Notes: generated by a model from the sequence alone, not told the origin. A stretch of DNA of 14,372 nucleotides from JANYBT01 sp038211475 (GCA_038211475.1 JBBQVN010000096.1:1-14372); one strand, 5' to 3'; counted from the first letter of the stretch, positions 1 to 7,500 are shown. Translations and numbers: made by a program.

Positions 1-1
1 G

Positions 2-268
2 CGCGCGGATGGCGAAATTGACCGCTTGCGCAACTTGATCTTCCTGCGTCACATCGAAAATCCTGAGAACATTGCCCGCCAAGCCAGTTTGCAAGTGATC
101 TTCATGACCCAGTCGCTGGAGCGCGCGGGGGACCACGTAAAGAACATGGCTGAAGAAGTGTGCCATTTCGTGAGCGGGCACAGCGTCCGCCACCTGCTGA
201 TGGCATACGACAAGCCGATCGAGCAAATGTTCCTCGACTGGCTGCGCACGCGCGACGAGAAGCACTAG
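2..268 (+). CDS. phoU: PhoU-family phosphate signalling protein, C-terminal fragment
   Basis: The first 88 readable residues are the C-terminal part of a PhoU protein; the gene begins upstream of the window. PhoU is a cytoplasmic helical-bundle protein that links the Pst phosphate transporter to the PhoR/PhoB two-component system and keeps the Pho regulon off when phosphate is plentiful. The sequence shows the ExxxDxxxN metal-binding signature as ERAGDHVKN, followed by MAEEVCHFVSGHSVRH, the usual end of the second PhoU repeat. Family members are about 220-240 residues, so roughly the last third is seen. The TTG at 26 is internal to the family domain, not the true start. The TAG at 266-268 lies only 4 bases from the stop of the convergent sucA-like gene. 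The identification is firm; pst or pho genes would be expected just to the left. Confidence 0.9.
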   Translation, partial: RADGEIDRLRNLIFLRHIENPENIARQASLQVIFMTQSLERAGDHVKNMAEEVCHFVSGHSVRHLLMAYDKPIEQMFLDWLRTRDEKH

Positions 269-272
269 ATCT

Positions 273-2774
273 CTACACATTCGCACCAAAAGCCAGCGTC
301 AGCAGGGTCTTTTGTTCCATTTCGTGCGCTTTCGCGGAGCCGGTAGCGGGGCTGGGGCTGGCGGAGCGCTTGACCGAGCGCAGCGTGCGATCGCCCGCAA
401 TGTGCCGCAAGTGCGGCAAAACGAATGACAATGCGCCCATGTTGGCGGGCTCCTCCTGCACCCAGACAAGTTCCCGCAGGTTCGGATATCGGGCAAACTC
501 AGCGGCGAGTTCGCGCTCGGGGAAGGGATACAACTGGTCGAGGAAGACGACGGCAGTGTTCTGATCGTGGCGCCGCTTTCTCTCCTGTTTCAACTCATGC
601 CCGATCTTGCCGGTGCAAACCAGAATTTGTCTGGCGTCGGAAATTTCAGGGTCATGCAAAAACAAAGAGAACTTCTGCTCGGTCAATTGTTCCACAGGGG
701 ATGAGGCGTCAGGGTGACGCAACATGCTCTTGGGGGTAAACACCACCAGCGGCTTGCGCCACTTGCACATGGCTTGCCGTCGCAGCAAATGGAAGTATTG
801 CGCTGCGGTCGAGGGCTGGCAAATTTGGAAATTGTCGCGCGCGGCGAGTTGCAAGTAGCGCTCAATGCGAGCGCTCGAATGCTCCGGGCCCTGGCCCTCA
901 TACCCGTGCGGCAGCAGGAGTACCACCCCTGAGAGCAAGCCCCACTTCTCTTCGCCCGCAGAGATAAACTGGTCAATCACCGCCTGTGCGACATTGGCAA
1001 AATCGCCGAACTGCGCCTCCCACAATACAAGAGCTTCGGGATAGTCGCGGCTGTAGCCGTACTCGAACCCCATGACACCTTGCTCAGAGAGAGTGGAATT
1101 AACAATCTCGCAAGGCGCCTGGCCTGCAGCTATGTTTTGCAGCGGCACATACTCATGCTCATTTTCAGCGTCGATCAAAACGGAGTGACGTTGGTTGAAG
1201 GTGCCCCGACGGCTGTCCTGGCCGCTCAGCCGAACCCGGATTTTCTGCTTCACCAGACTGGCAAATGCGAGCGCTTCGGCCATGCCGTAATCGACGGCAC
1301 GCTTACCGGTCCCCATTTCCGCGCGCTGCTCCAGCAACTTCTTCACTTTGGGGTGAATGTGGAAATCGCTGGGATAGGCAGTGAGCCCCACCGCAAGCTT
1401 CTCCAATTCCGCGCGTGTAATGCCAGTCTCGGTGTCGTATTCGCTCCTGTAACGGCCGCCCACATAGCCGTCCCAGTACTTGGGCAGGTCTCGCAGAGTG
1501 GGTTTCTTTGTGATGGTTCCCGCCTTGCTCTGCGCGTCTTCGAGCTCCGTTCTGATGGCAGCCACGCGTGAATTCACATCTTCGATTTCGGCGTCTTCCG
1601 CGTAGATCTCCCATAGTTGCCGGTGGTCCTTGATGGCCTTGTACAGCAGAGGCTGCGTGATGGTTGGATCGTCCACTTCGCTGTGGCCGTGGCGGCGATA
1701 GCCGATCATGTCAATGACTACATCGCTGCCAAAGGTGTAGCGATACTCCAATGCCACGCGTCCCACTCGGACAACCGCATCGACGTCTTCCCCATTGACG
1801 TGAAAGATGGGAATCGATTGGCGGCGCGCCAACTGGGCTGCAAATCGCGCCGATTGAAGTTCCGCCGAACCTGTGGTGAAACCCAGCAGATTATTGACGA
1901 TGACATGGATTGTCCCGCCCACCGTGTACCCCTTGAGGTCGGCGAAGTTTAGAGTCTCAGCAAAGATTCCCTGGCCGGCAAAGGCTGCGTCTCCGTGCAC
2001 CAGCAGCGGCAAATATTTCTCACGGCCGCCTTCGCCGGCGCGGTCCTGCTTGGCGCGCGTACGGCCGACGGTAACCGGATCTACGGCCTCCAGATGGCTC
2101 GGATTCGAGACCAAGTGAATATGAATCTTCGCGCCACTGCGGGTAATGTACTCGCCCGTCGCGCCCATGTGATATTTCACGTCGCCGCCGCCCAGAACGC
2201 TGCGTGGATCCACATCTTCAAATCCGGCGAACACTTCTTCCGGCGCGCGCTTGGCAACATGCGCAATTACATTTAAGCGGCCGCGGTGGCTCATTCCCAT
2301 CACCAGTTCAATGGCGCCTCGTTGTCCCGCCGCGTCCAGGATTTCATCCACCAAGGGAAGGAGGGCGGTGACGCCTTCAAGCGAGAACCGCTTGGTGCCG
2401 AGGTAGCGCTGCTGCAGAACGAGTTCGAAAATATCGCCGCGAATCAGAAGGTCGAGAACTCGCCCTTGGTCCACGGCTGCTGCGGCGGCCTCCATGCGTT
2501 CCTCGATCCAGCGCCGCCGTTCCGGTTCGGCAATGTGCATGAATTCAGCGCCAATTGTTCCGCAGTAGTACCGGCGTGCTTCTGCGGCAAACGGGCCACC
2601 GGTCGGACGATCGGAATGCGGATCTGGTTTCAAAAACCCGAGCGGATCGAGGTCGGCCTCCAGGTATCCCCAGTGGCGGTATTGCAAAAAGATGCGATCG
2701 CGCTCAGGGCTGGGTGGCTCCAGAAGTTCGTCAGCAGAGAGGTCAGGCGTAATTTTGGAGAAACGGGTCACCAT
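273..2774 (-). CDS. sucA: 2-oxoglutarate dehydrogenase E1 component (SucA-like, short N-terminus)
   Basis: This 833-residue thiamine-diphosphate enzyme should decarboxylate 2-oxoglutarate and pass the succinyl group to the lipoyl arm of E2 in the TCA cycle. Visible family marks include HRGRLN (163-168) and NPSHLEAV (224-231), which carry the substrate-pocket histidines. The ThDP/Mg region runs from HGDAAFAGQG (260-269) to VNNLLGFTT (293-301). YRRHGHSEVDDP (359-370) and, in the transketolase-like second half, LLPHGYEGQGPEHSSAR are also present. The C-terminus aligns with the usual end of E1. Classical E1o proteins are about 930 residues. This one begins near the RGHxxAxLDPL-equivalent (YRHWGYLEADLDPL) and lacks the roughly 60-70-residue segment that docks to E2 in E. 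coli. ATG 2774 is the first usable start: the frame closes at a TGA near 2870 with no ATG, GTG or TTG between. The Shine-Dalgarno sequence is weak. No sucB or lpd is adjacent. A 2-oxoadipate-type E1 is the main alternative. Confidence 0.9.
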   Translation of the reverse strand: MVTRFSKITPDLSADELLEPPSPERDRIFLQYRHWGYLEADLDPLGFLKPDPHSDRPTGGPFAAEARRYYCGTIGAEFMHIAEPERRRWIEERMEAAAAAVDQGRVLDLLIRGDIFELVLQQRYLGTKRFSLEGVTALLPLVDEILDAAGQRGAIELVMGMSHRGRLNVIAHVAKRAPEEVFAGFEDVDPRSVLGGGDVKYHMGATGEYITRSGAKIHIHLVSNPSHLEAVDPVTVGRTRAKQDRAGEGGREKYLPLLVHGDAAFAGQGIFAETLNFADLKGYTVGGTIHVIVNNLLGFTTGSAELQSARFAAQLARRQSIPIFHVNGEDVDAVVRVGRVALEYRYTFGSDVVIDMIGYRRHGHSEVDDPTITQPLLYKAIKDHRQLWEIYAEDAEIEDVNSRVAAIRTELEDAQSKAGTITKKPTLRDLPKYWDGYVGGRYRSEYDTETGITRAELEKLAVGLTAYPSDFHIHPKVKKLLEQRAEMGTGKRAVDYGMAEALAFASLVKQKIRVRLSGQDSRRGTFNQRHSVLIDAENEHEYVPLQNIAAGQAPCEIVNSTLSEQGVMGFEYGYSRDYPEALVLWEAQFGDFANVAQAVIDQFISAGEEKWGLLSGVVLLLPHGYEGQGPEHSSARIERYLQLAARDNFQICQPSTAAQYFHLLRRQAMCKWRKPLVVFTPKSMLRHPDASSPVEQLTEQKFSLFLHDPEISDARQILVCTGKIGHELKQERKRRHDQNTAVVFLDQLYPFPERELAAEFARYPNLRELVWVQEEPANMGALSFVLPHLRHIAGDRTLRSVKRSASPSPATGSAKAHEMEQKTLLTLAFGANV

Positions 2775-2782
2775 AAGAAGTT

Positions 2783-2822
2783 CTAGAATATCGGATTCAC
2801 AGCCCGGTGTGCTGGATTCTAG
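2783..2822. repeat. Direct repeat GGATTC plus flanking inverted repeat in the sucA/ureohydrolase divergent region
   Basis: GGATTC occurs at 2793-2798 and again at 2814-2819, 21 bp apart, close to two helical turns. CTAGAAT (2783-2789) and ATTCTAG (2816-2822) form a 7-bp inverted repeat around the same stretch. The 120-bp divergent intergenic region (2775-2894) is where operators for either gene would sit. Whether this is a protein-binding site or chance cannot be decided from one sequence. Confidence 0.35.
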
Positions 2823-2835
2823 CCGCGTTCCTTCA

Positions 2836-2865
2836 CTGACGACGCAGCACAGCTGGTTGTAAGAT
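2836..2865 (+). promoter_or_regulatory. Weak candidate sigma-70 promoter for the ureohydrolase gene
   Basis: CTGACG (2836-2841) and TAAGAT (2860-2865) are separated by 18 bp and point to the gene starting at 2895. Each hexamer matches consensus only in part, so this is a suggestion. Confidence 0.25.
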
Positions 2866-2894
2866 TTTCAGCAGATGATCGGAGTGGTCCTTCT

Positions 2895-3722
2895 ATGACG
2901 TCCCAACCTCATTCTGGCATTAACGACATTGGCAAGCCCGTGATTTTGGGCATTCCTTTCGACGCAAATTCTTCTTGGCTGCGCGGTTCTGCAGGAGCCC
3001 CGCCGATTATCCGAGTGGCATTCCGCTCTGGCTCGGCAAACATGTGGACCGAAACCGGCGTGGATTTGGGAGCCATGGGGGCCTACCTTGATGCCGGGGA
3101 TCTGAAGTTCCACTTTCAGCAGGCTTTCACCGTCATTGAAGACAAAGTTGGGGAATTGTTGAATCGCGGGCTGCGCCCGGTTTGCCTGGGCGGCGACCAC
3201 TCCATCACGCTGCCGGTGGTGCGAGCCTTTGGCCGGCGAATTCCGGGGCTCACCATCATCCATTTCGATGCCCATCCCGACCTCTACGATGAACTGGAAG
3301 GGAACCGGTTGTCGCATGCCTGTCCCTTCGCCCGCATCATGGAGGAAGGTTGTGCCAAACGCTTAATTCAGGTTGGGATACGAACCATCAATGGGCACCA
3401 GCGCGAACAAGCCGCGAAGTTCGGCGTCGAAGTCGTTGAAATGAGGCATCTCCCCGCACTCGACAAGATGAATGTGGACGGGCCGGTGTACATTTCGTTC
3501 GACATGGATGTGCTCGATCCCGCTTTCGTTCCCGGCATCTCTCATCGTGAGCCAGGGGGAATGTCCGTCCGCGAGGCTTTAGCGCATATCCAGGCCATCA
3601 CGGGCCACATTGCCGGCGCCGATATCGTCGAGTTCAATCCCGCTCAGGACGCCTCGCAATTGACCGCCACCGTCGCCGCAAAACTCTTGAAAGAAATATT
3701 GGGAAAGATGATCCTCGACTAG
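2895..3722 (+). CDS. Ureohydrolase, plant-arginase-like (arginase/agmatinase superfamily)
   Basis: This 275-residue binuclear-manganese hydrolase should cleave a guanidino compound (arginine or agmatine) to urea plus ornithine or putrescine in the cytoplasm. All six expected metal ligands are visible: H102 in GGDHS, D125, H127 and D129 in FDAHPD, and D203 and D205 in SFDMDVLDP. The stretches DLYDELEGNRLSHACPFARI, IQVGIRTIN, PGISHREPGGMS and GADIVEFNPAQD closely resemble plant mitochondrial arginases as I recall them, which themselves sit nearer to bacterial agmatinases than to RocF. I therefore leave arginase versus agmatinase open. The ATG at 2895 has GGAG at 2881-2884, 10 bases upstream. 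The gene diverges from sucA and converges on the broken substrate-binding-protein gene. That polyamine-type gene and the PuuR-like regulator nearby make a link to arginine/polyamine metabolism reasonable but unproven. Confidence 0.85.
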   Translation: MTSQPHSGINDIGKPVILGIPFDANSSWLRGSAGAPPIIRVAFRSGSANMWTETGVDLGAMGAYLDAGDLKFHFQQAFTVIEDKVGELLNRGLRPVCLGGDHSITLPVVRAFGRRIPGLTIIHFDAHPDLYDELEGNRLSHACPFARIMEEGCAKRLIQVGIRTINGHQREQAAKFGVEVVEMRHLPALDKMNVDGPVYISFDMDVLDPAFVPGISHREPGGMSVREALAHIQAITGHIAGADIVEFNPAQDASQLTATVAAKLLKEILGKMILD

Positions 3723-3805
3723 TCTTTCCGCATACGTGGCAGTGCGAAGGGGGCCTCGTTTTCGCTGACGCTGTGCCAGTCGCGGAAACCACTTCGAGAG
3801 AGGAC

Positions 3806-3828
3806 AAAAGCGGCAAGCGGACGCTGCC
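3806..3828 (-). terminator. Possible weak terminator after the binding-protein gene
   Basis: Directly after the minus-strand stop at 3833, the transcript could pair GGCAG (3828-3824) with TTGCC (3816-3812), including one G-U pair, and then reads GC followed by four U (3809-3806). The stem is only 5 bp and the U-run is short. Confidence 0.3.
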
Positions 3829-3832
3829 CTTA

Positions 3833-4882
3833 TCACTGAGCTGCTTTTACTTCGTTCCAGATTTCGTTGTACTTTGAGCGGCGAGGAACATCTTGCCAGA
3901 AGTAGAGGCGCTTCTGATAATTGTCTACGTCGTCGAGATGGAGATTCTTCCTCTCTTCGGAAGTCATGAACTGCGCCGCCTGGGGGTTGGCCGGAGTGTA
4001 GCCAGTGACGTCGGTCGCTTTCTTCTGGGTCTGAGCCTGAATCATGTACTCGAGAAATTTGTAGGCGAGGTCTTTATTCTCGCTGCCTGCGGTGATCATC
4101 AGGTGATCGATCCAGCCGGTGGTGTTTTCCTTGGGGATGGTTTCGCCCACTGGAAATCCGGCCTTGCGCAATTGATTGGTCATTAACGGCCATCCCAACT
4201 TCGTGATTCTGGAACAGGTTGGTGAGCTGTCCGCCGGAGGACCACATCTTGCGGATGTTGGGCTTGAGCGCAATGAGCTTGTTCTTCACCGCAGCAAGCT
4301 CCTCATCGCTCAGATTGTAAAGATGGCCGGGTTCGGGTTTGTCGTAGCCCAGAATTTGGGCGGCCAAGTACACGGTGGAAAGGTCGTCCCATACGGAGAT
4401 TTTGCCTTGCAGCTTCGGATCCCAGAGTTCGTTCCAACTGTCGGGTGGTTGCGGGAATGCTGTGGTGTCATAGATCAAGGGGTCGGGTCCCCACATGAAC
4501 GGGCGCCATAAATTTTGCCGTCCACTCGAACCAGCGGCAACGCGGTGAGATGCGGCGAGAGTTGCATATAAGTGGGAAGCTTAGTGAGATCGAGAGGCTC
4601 GGCCAGACCAGCTTTTGGCGATGGAAGTTGCGACGTCGCTGGAGGGGGAGATGACATCGTAATTGCCCGCACTGCCGCCGCGCAGTTTCGCGACCAGTTC
4701 GTCGCTGGATCCCATGTAGGAAGCGGTGACCTTGCAGTGGTTCTGATCTTCAAAGGCCTTCACGAAAGAAGAATCGGCGTAGCCCTCCAGACCAGCAGAT
4801 TAAGAGATGGCGTCTTCGTCTGACACGACCCGCAGAGAAGAAGCAGGCACACCAGAGCTAGGGTAGGGACCTGTCGCAGCAT
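3833..4882 (-). pseudogene. PotD/PotF-like polyamine-type ABC substrate-binding lipoprotein, frameshifted
   Basis: Read across four small frame changes, this is one complete substrate-binding protein of about 349 residues, normal for PotD/PotF. It starts at ATG 4882, which overlaps the amidohydrolase stop (TAATG), with AGGAG at 4891-4895. It opens with a lipoprotein signal (MLRQVPTLALVCLLLLCGSC, Cys20 as lipidation site) and LNLLVW. The intact frame continues as GYADSSFVKAFEDQNHCKV, then GLAEPLDLTKLPTYMQL, then FMWGPDPLIYDTTAF, then MTNQLRKAGFPVGETIP and TTGWIDHLMITAGSENKD, ending at 3833. Breaks lie near 4787 (one G missing after the VW codons), 4613-4616 (extra A in an A run), 4501-4503 (one C missing) and 4188-4191. 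The shifts alternate and sum to zero. As written, the native frame stops after 40 codons. The gene is either recently inactivated or mis-sequenced. No ABC ATPase or permease gene accompanies it here. Confidence 0.85.
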
Positions 4883-6615
4883 TACTGTTTCTCCTGGGCG
4901 ATGGTGCTGGCGGCGGTCATCCAGTTCGGCGACTCATACACTACCTTGCCATCCACCATGGTGAGCAACACTTCAGTCTTGGAAATCTGTGTAGGCTCAA
5001 TCTGAAATAGATCTTGCGAGATCACGATGAGGTCGGCAAGTTTCCCCGTTTCGAGCGAACCTTCGGCGGCTTCGTTGCGTCCGGCGATGGCCGCACCCAA
5101 CGTGTAGGCGTGGATGGTGTCTTCCAGGCTGAGGCGTTGCTGGGGAAGGAAGCCGCCAGTAGGTTTGCTATCAGTGGTCTGTCGGGTCATGGCCATTTGC
5201 ACGCCCGGCCACGGATTGAGCGTGACCACAGGCCAGTCGCTGCCGAAAGCCAGGCGGCCGCCGCCACTTTGAATGCTGCGCCACACCCAAGCTCGCTGTG
5301 CACGCTCGGGACCGACATTTCGGGCCCAGACGTTGAGCGTGTCTTCGTCGGGCGTGGCATGCAGCGGCTGAAAGCTGGCGATGACTCCCAACTTGCCGAA
5401 GCGGGAAATGTCAGCGGCGGAGACGGTCTCAATGTGCTCGATGCGCGGACGCGCATCTTTGCGGTGATTGACCTCAGCAGCGTTCTGATAAGCGTCGAGC
5501 GCAAGGCGGACGGCTTTGTCGCCGATGGCATGGGTGAAAATCTGAAGACCGCGGCGGTCGAGTTCGGCGATGGCCTGCTTGTACTTTGCGTCGTCCCAGA
5601 ATAACTTGCCGCTCTGAGTGGGATCGTCGCTGTAGGGAGAGAGCATGGCGGCGGTATGAGATTCGATCACGCCGTCGAGCATGGTCTTGACCACGCCACC
5701 GGAAATCCAGTCGTCATGGTAGGTGCGGCGGATGTTCTCTATCGTGGCGAGGTTTGCGGGGGTAAGTTCAGGTGGATCGAGGAAGTAGGCAACGTACATG
5801 CGCACAGTGAGCTCGCCGTGCTTGCGCAGTTCGTCATAGAGATCGAGGTACGGATAGTCGCCCCCCGCGCTGTGCACGCGGACAAGGCCATACTGATTAG
5901 CGGTGTGAAGGCCCAGCCGAAGCGCGGCGAGGCGCTGTTCGCGAGAAGGCTTGGGGACGAATCCTGCGACCAGATCGCTGGCAGACTCTTTCAGGGCTCC
6001 GGTGGCGTTGCCGGTGGCATCGCGAACAATTTGACCGTTGGGAGGGTCGGGAGTGTTGCGATCAATGCCCGCAAGGGCAAGGGCTTTGCTGTTCGCCCAC
6101 GCGCTGTGACCATCAAAGGCCTCCAAATACACCGGGCGGTCGGCAACCACGGCGTCGAGATATTTCTTGTCAGGTAGTGCCGCAGCGCCGAAGGTGGGAT
6201 AGGTCCACCCCATGCCGGTAATCCAGAGTTCCTGGGGATGAGAGTCGGCATAAGCCTTCACGCGCTTTTGAATTTCTTCGATAGTCCCAGCCTCGTTGAG
6301 AACGACGTGCGTCAGGCCGAGCGAGCCTTCCATGAAATGGATATGGCAGTCCGCGAATCCAGGCAGTACGAGGTGATGGCGTGCATCGATGACCTGGGTC
6401 TTGGGACCACGCAGCGCATCCATTTGCTGATCGTTGCCGACCAGAACAATTTTGTGGTCGCGAATGGCTAGGGCCTCCGCCCACTTTTGCTGCGGATTTA
6501 CGGTGTAAATGCGGGCGTGCAGAAGGATAGTGTCGGCGGGAGGGGTGGCCGCCTGCGCGGCGAGCGCCAGCAGCAGAGTGAAGAACGCGAAAAAACAAGC
6601 GCGAATGTGAGTCAC
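4882..6615 (-). CDS. Exported YtcJ-type amidohydrolase (amidohydrolase family 3)
   Basis: This is a metal-dependent amidohydrolase of about 577 residues; the family includes YtcJ and N-substituted formamide deformylase. Numbered from the GTG at 6615, the metal-site marks are H91 and H93 in CHIHF, K310 in VVKTMLDG, H362 in FTHAIGD, H394 in IEHIE and D460 in FGSDWPV. The C-terminal KLADLIVI...MVDGKVVY is the usual closing beta segment. I prefer GTG 6615 because AAGGGG (6623-6628) lies 7 bases upstream and the product then begins with a clean signal peptide, MTHIRACFFAFFTLLLALAAQA. The alternative TTG at 6642 abuts the regulator stop and has no Shine-Dalgarno sequence. The enzyme should therefore act in the periplasm, on an amide or formamide of unknown identity. 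The gene is second in an operon: 27 bp after the regulator and overlapping the next start by one base (TAATG), which suggests translational coupling. Confidence 0.9.
   Translation of the reverse strand: MTHIRACFFAFFTLLLALAAQAATPPADTILLHARIYTVNPQQKWAEALAIRDHKIVLVGNDQQMDALRGPKTQVIDARHHLVLPGFADCHIHFMEGSLGLTHVVLNEAGTIEEIQKRVKAYADSHPQELWITGMGWTYPTFGAAALPDKKYLDAVVADRPVYLEAFDGHSAWANSKALALAGIDRNTPDPPNGQIVRDATGNATGALKESASDLVAGFVPKPSREQRLAALRLGLHTANQYGLVRVHSAGGDYPYLDLYDELRKHGELTVRMYVAYFLDPPELTPANLATIENIRRTYHDDWISGGVVKTMLDGVIESHTAAMLSPYSDDPTQSGKLFWDDAKYKQAIAELDRRGLQIFTHAIGDKAVRLALDAYQNAAEVNHRKDARPRIEHIETVSAADISRFGKLGVIASFQPLHATPDEDTLNVWARNVGPERAQRAWVWRSIQSGGGRLAFGSDWPVVTLNPWPGVQMAMTRQTTDSKPTGGFLPQQRLSLEDTIHAYTLGAAIAGRNEAAEGSLETGKLADLIVISQDLFQIEPTQISKTEVLLTMVDGKVVYESPNWMTAASTIAQEKQ
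4891..4895 (-). promoter_or_regulatory. Ribosome binding site deciding the start of the binding-protein gene
   Basis: AGGAG on the minus strand lies 8 bases before the ATG at 4882, inside the last codons of the amidohydrolase. Together with the TAATG overlap it fixes the start of the following broken gene, whose first 40 codons encode the lipoprotein signal. Confidence 0.8.
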
Positions 6616-6622
6616 AATATGG

Positions 6623-6628
6623 CCCCTT
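6623..6628 (-). promoter_or_regulatory. Ribosome binding site for the amidohydrolase (supports GTG start)
   Basis: AAGGGG on the minus strand is 7 bases from GTG 6615. This decides against the earlier TTG at 6642, which has no such motif. Confidence 0.7.
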
Positions 6629-6642
6629 GTGCGGTCGCCCAA

Positions 6643-7500
6643 TCAGAATGTGGGCGGCGTGTTAATCCAAAGCACCCAGGTTTCCGATTTGCCTGGGTTC
6701 TTCCAACTATGTGGAGTGGAACTGTCGAAATAGAAACTGTCACCCGACTTCAGCAAGTACTCTTCTTCGTTGAGTGCGATGTGCAGCTGCCCTCGGAGAA
6801 GATACAGAAACTCTTCGCCTTCGTGAGTATAAGATTCTCCACTGCCCTTGCCTGGAGCCACGCGAAACAAATGCGGCTCCATCGCCGTCTTACCCCAGGC
6901 GAGAAGCTCCATTCGCACTCCAGGCCCTGCTTCGAGCACCTTGCGGCTGGCCGGCTTCACCAAGCGGCTATCGGAGTCTGAGGCCTCGAAGAAATCCAGG
7001 ATATTTGTGCGGTAGTAGCGAGCAATGCGGCGCAGAGTGGCAACCGAGGCGCTCACTTGTGAACGTTCGAGGGAACTAAGAAAACCGGCGGTTACCGCAA
7101 CCGCCGAAGCGACTTCCGCCAGACCCAAGCCGCGCTGGGCGCGTAACCGACGCAGGTGAGGACCGATGGCCGCGGTTGCTCGATCGGGGACCGGCTTAAT
7201 TGTTCTTTCGCGCCGTAGCAATTCGACGATTGCGGTAGCGTTGAGTCCGCGCACCTTTCGCAGGTATCGGGCACGCTGTAACAACTGAACGTCGCGATCG
7301 GAGTACAAGCGGTACTGGCTTTCGGTGCGGTGCGGGCGAGAGAGGCCGAGGGCTTCCCAGGTGCGGATGGCAGAGGCGGAAATGCCGACCGTGCGGGCTA
7401 CGTCTCCGATTTTGAGGTAGGCTTTTCCGGCAATGGGCTTAGCGCTCAAATCAACGTCTCCGCGGTCGCTATCCAGCTTCGCAGGTTTTCCACTTGACAA
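6643..7500 (-). CDS. Three-domain transcriptional regulator: MerR HTH + XRE HTH + cupin
   Basis: Up to 285 residues with three recognisable domains. Residues about 28-96 are a MerR winged helix (YLKIGDVARTVGISASAIRT, then QYRLYSDRDVQLL). Residues about 113-172 are an XRE-type helix-turn-helix (HLRRLRAQRGLGLAEVASAV, then GFLSSLERSQVSASVATL). Residues about 185-283 are a small cupin barrel. XRE-cupin proteins such as PuuR control putrescine and other amine or amino-acid genes; the extra MerR domain is the unusual part. The cupin keeps H226, E230 and H264, but the usual first His of the HxH motif is Tyr224, so its metal site may be altered. The start is uncertain: TTG 7500 gives the full frame, while TTG 7449 has GGAG 8 bases upstream and still keeps all three domains. 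The gene heads the amidohydrolase operon and diverges from the receptor gene, so self-regulation through the shared intergenic dyad is likely. Confidence 0.88.
   Translation of the reverse strand: MSSGKPAKLDSDRGDVDLSAKPIAGKAYLKIGDVARTVGISASAIRTWEALGLSRPHRTESQYRLYSDRDVQLLQRARYLRKVRGLNATAIVELLRRERTIKPVPDRATAAIGPHLRRLRAQRGLGLAEVASAVAVTAGFLSSLERSQVSASVATLRRIARYYRTNILDFFEASDSDSRLVKPASRKVLEAGPGVRMELLAWGKTAMEPHLFRVAPGKGSGESYTHEGEEFLYLLRGQLHIALNEEEYLLKSGDSFYFDSSTPHSWKNPGKSETWVLWINTPPTF

Noticed and set aside
1080..2786. Several open frames of 111-166 codons on the plus strand opposite sucA
   Set aside because: sucA is unmistakable throughout; these frames show no recognisable domain and follow its codon pattern.
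3833..4753. Treating the pieces at 3833-4273, 4074-4496 and 4475-4753 as separate small genes
   Set aside because: Each carries a successive part of one substrate-binding protein and their extra ends are out-of-frame nonsense; one frameshifted gene explains all of them.
4188..4787. Programmed ribosomal frameshifting as explanation for the broken binding-protein gene
   Set aside because: Four alternating shifts would be needed and no slippery heptamer with a downstream structure is evident; mutation or sequence error is simpler.
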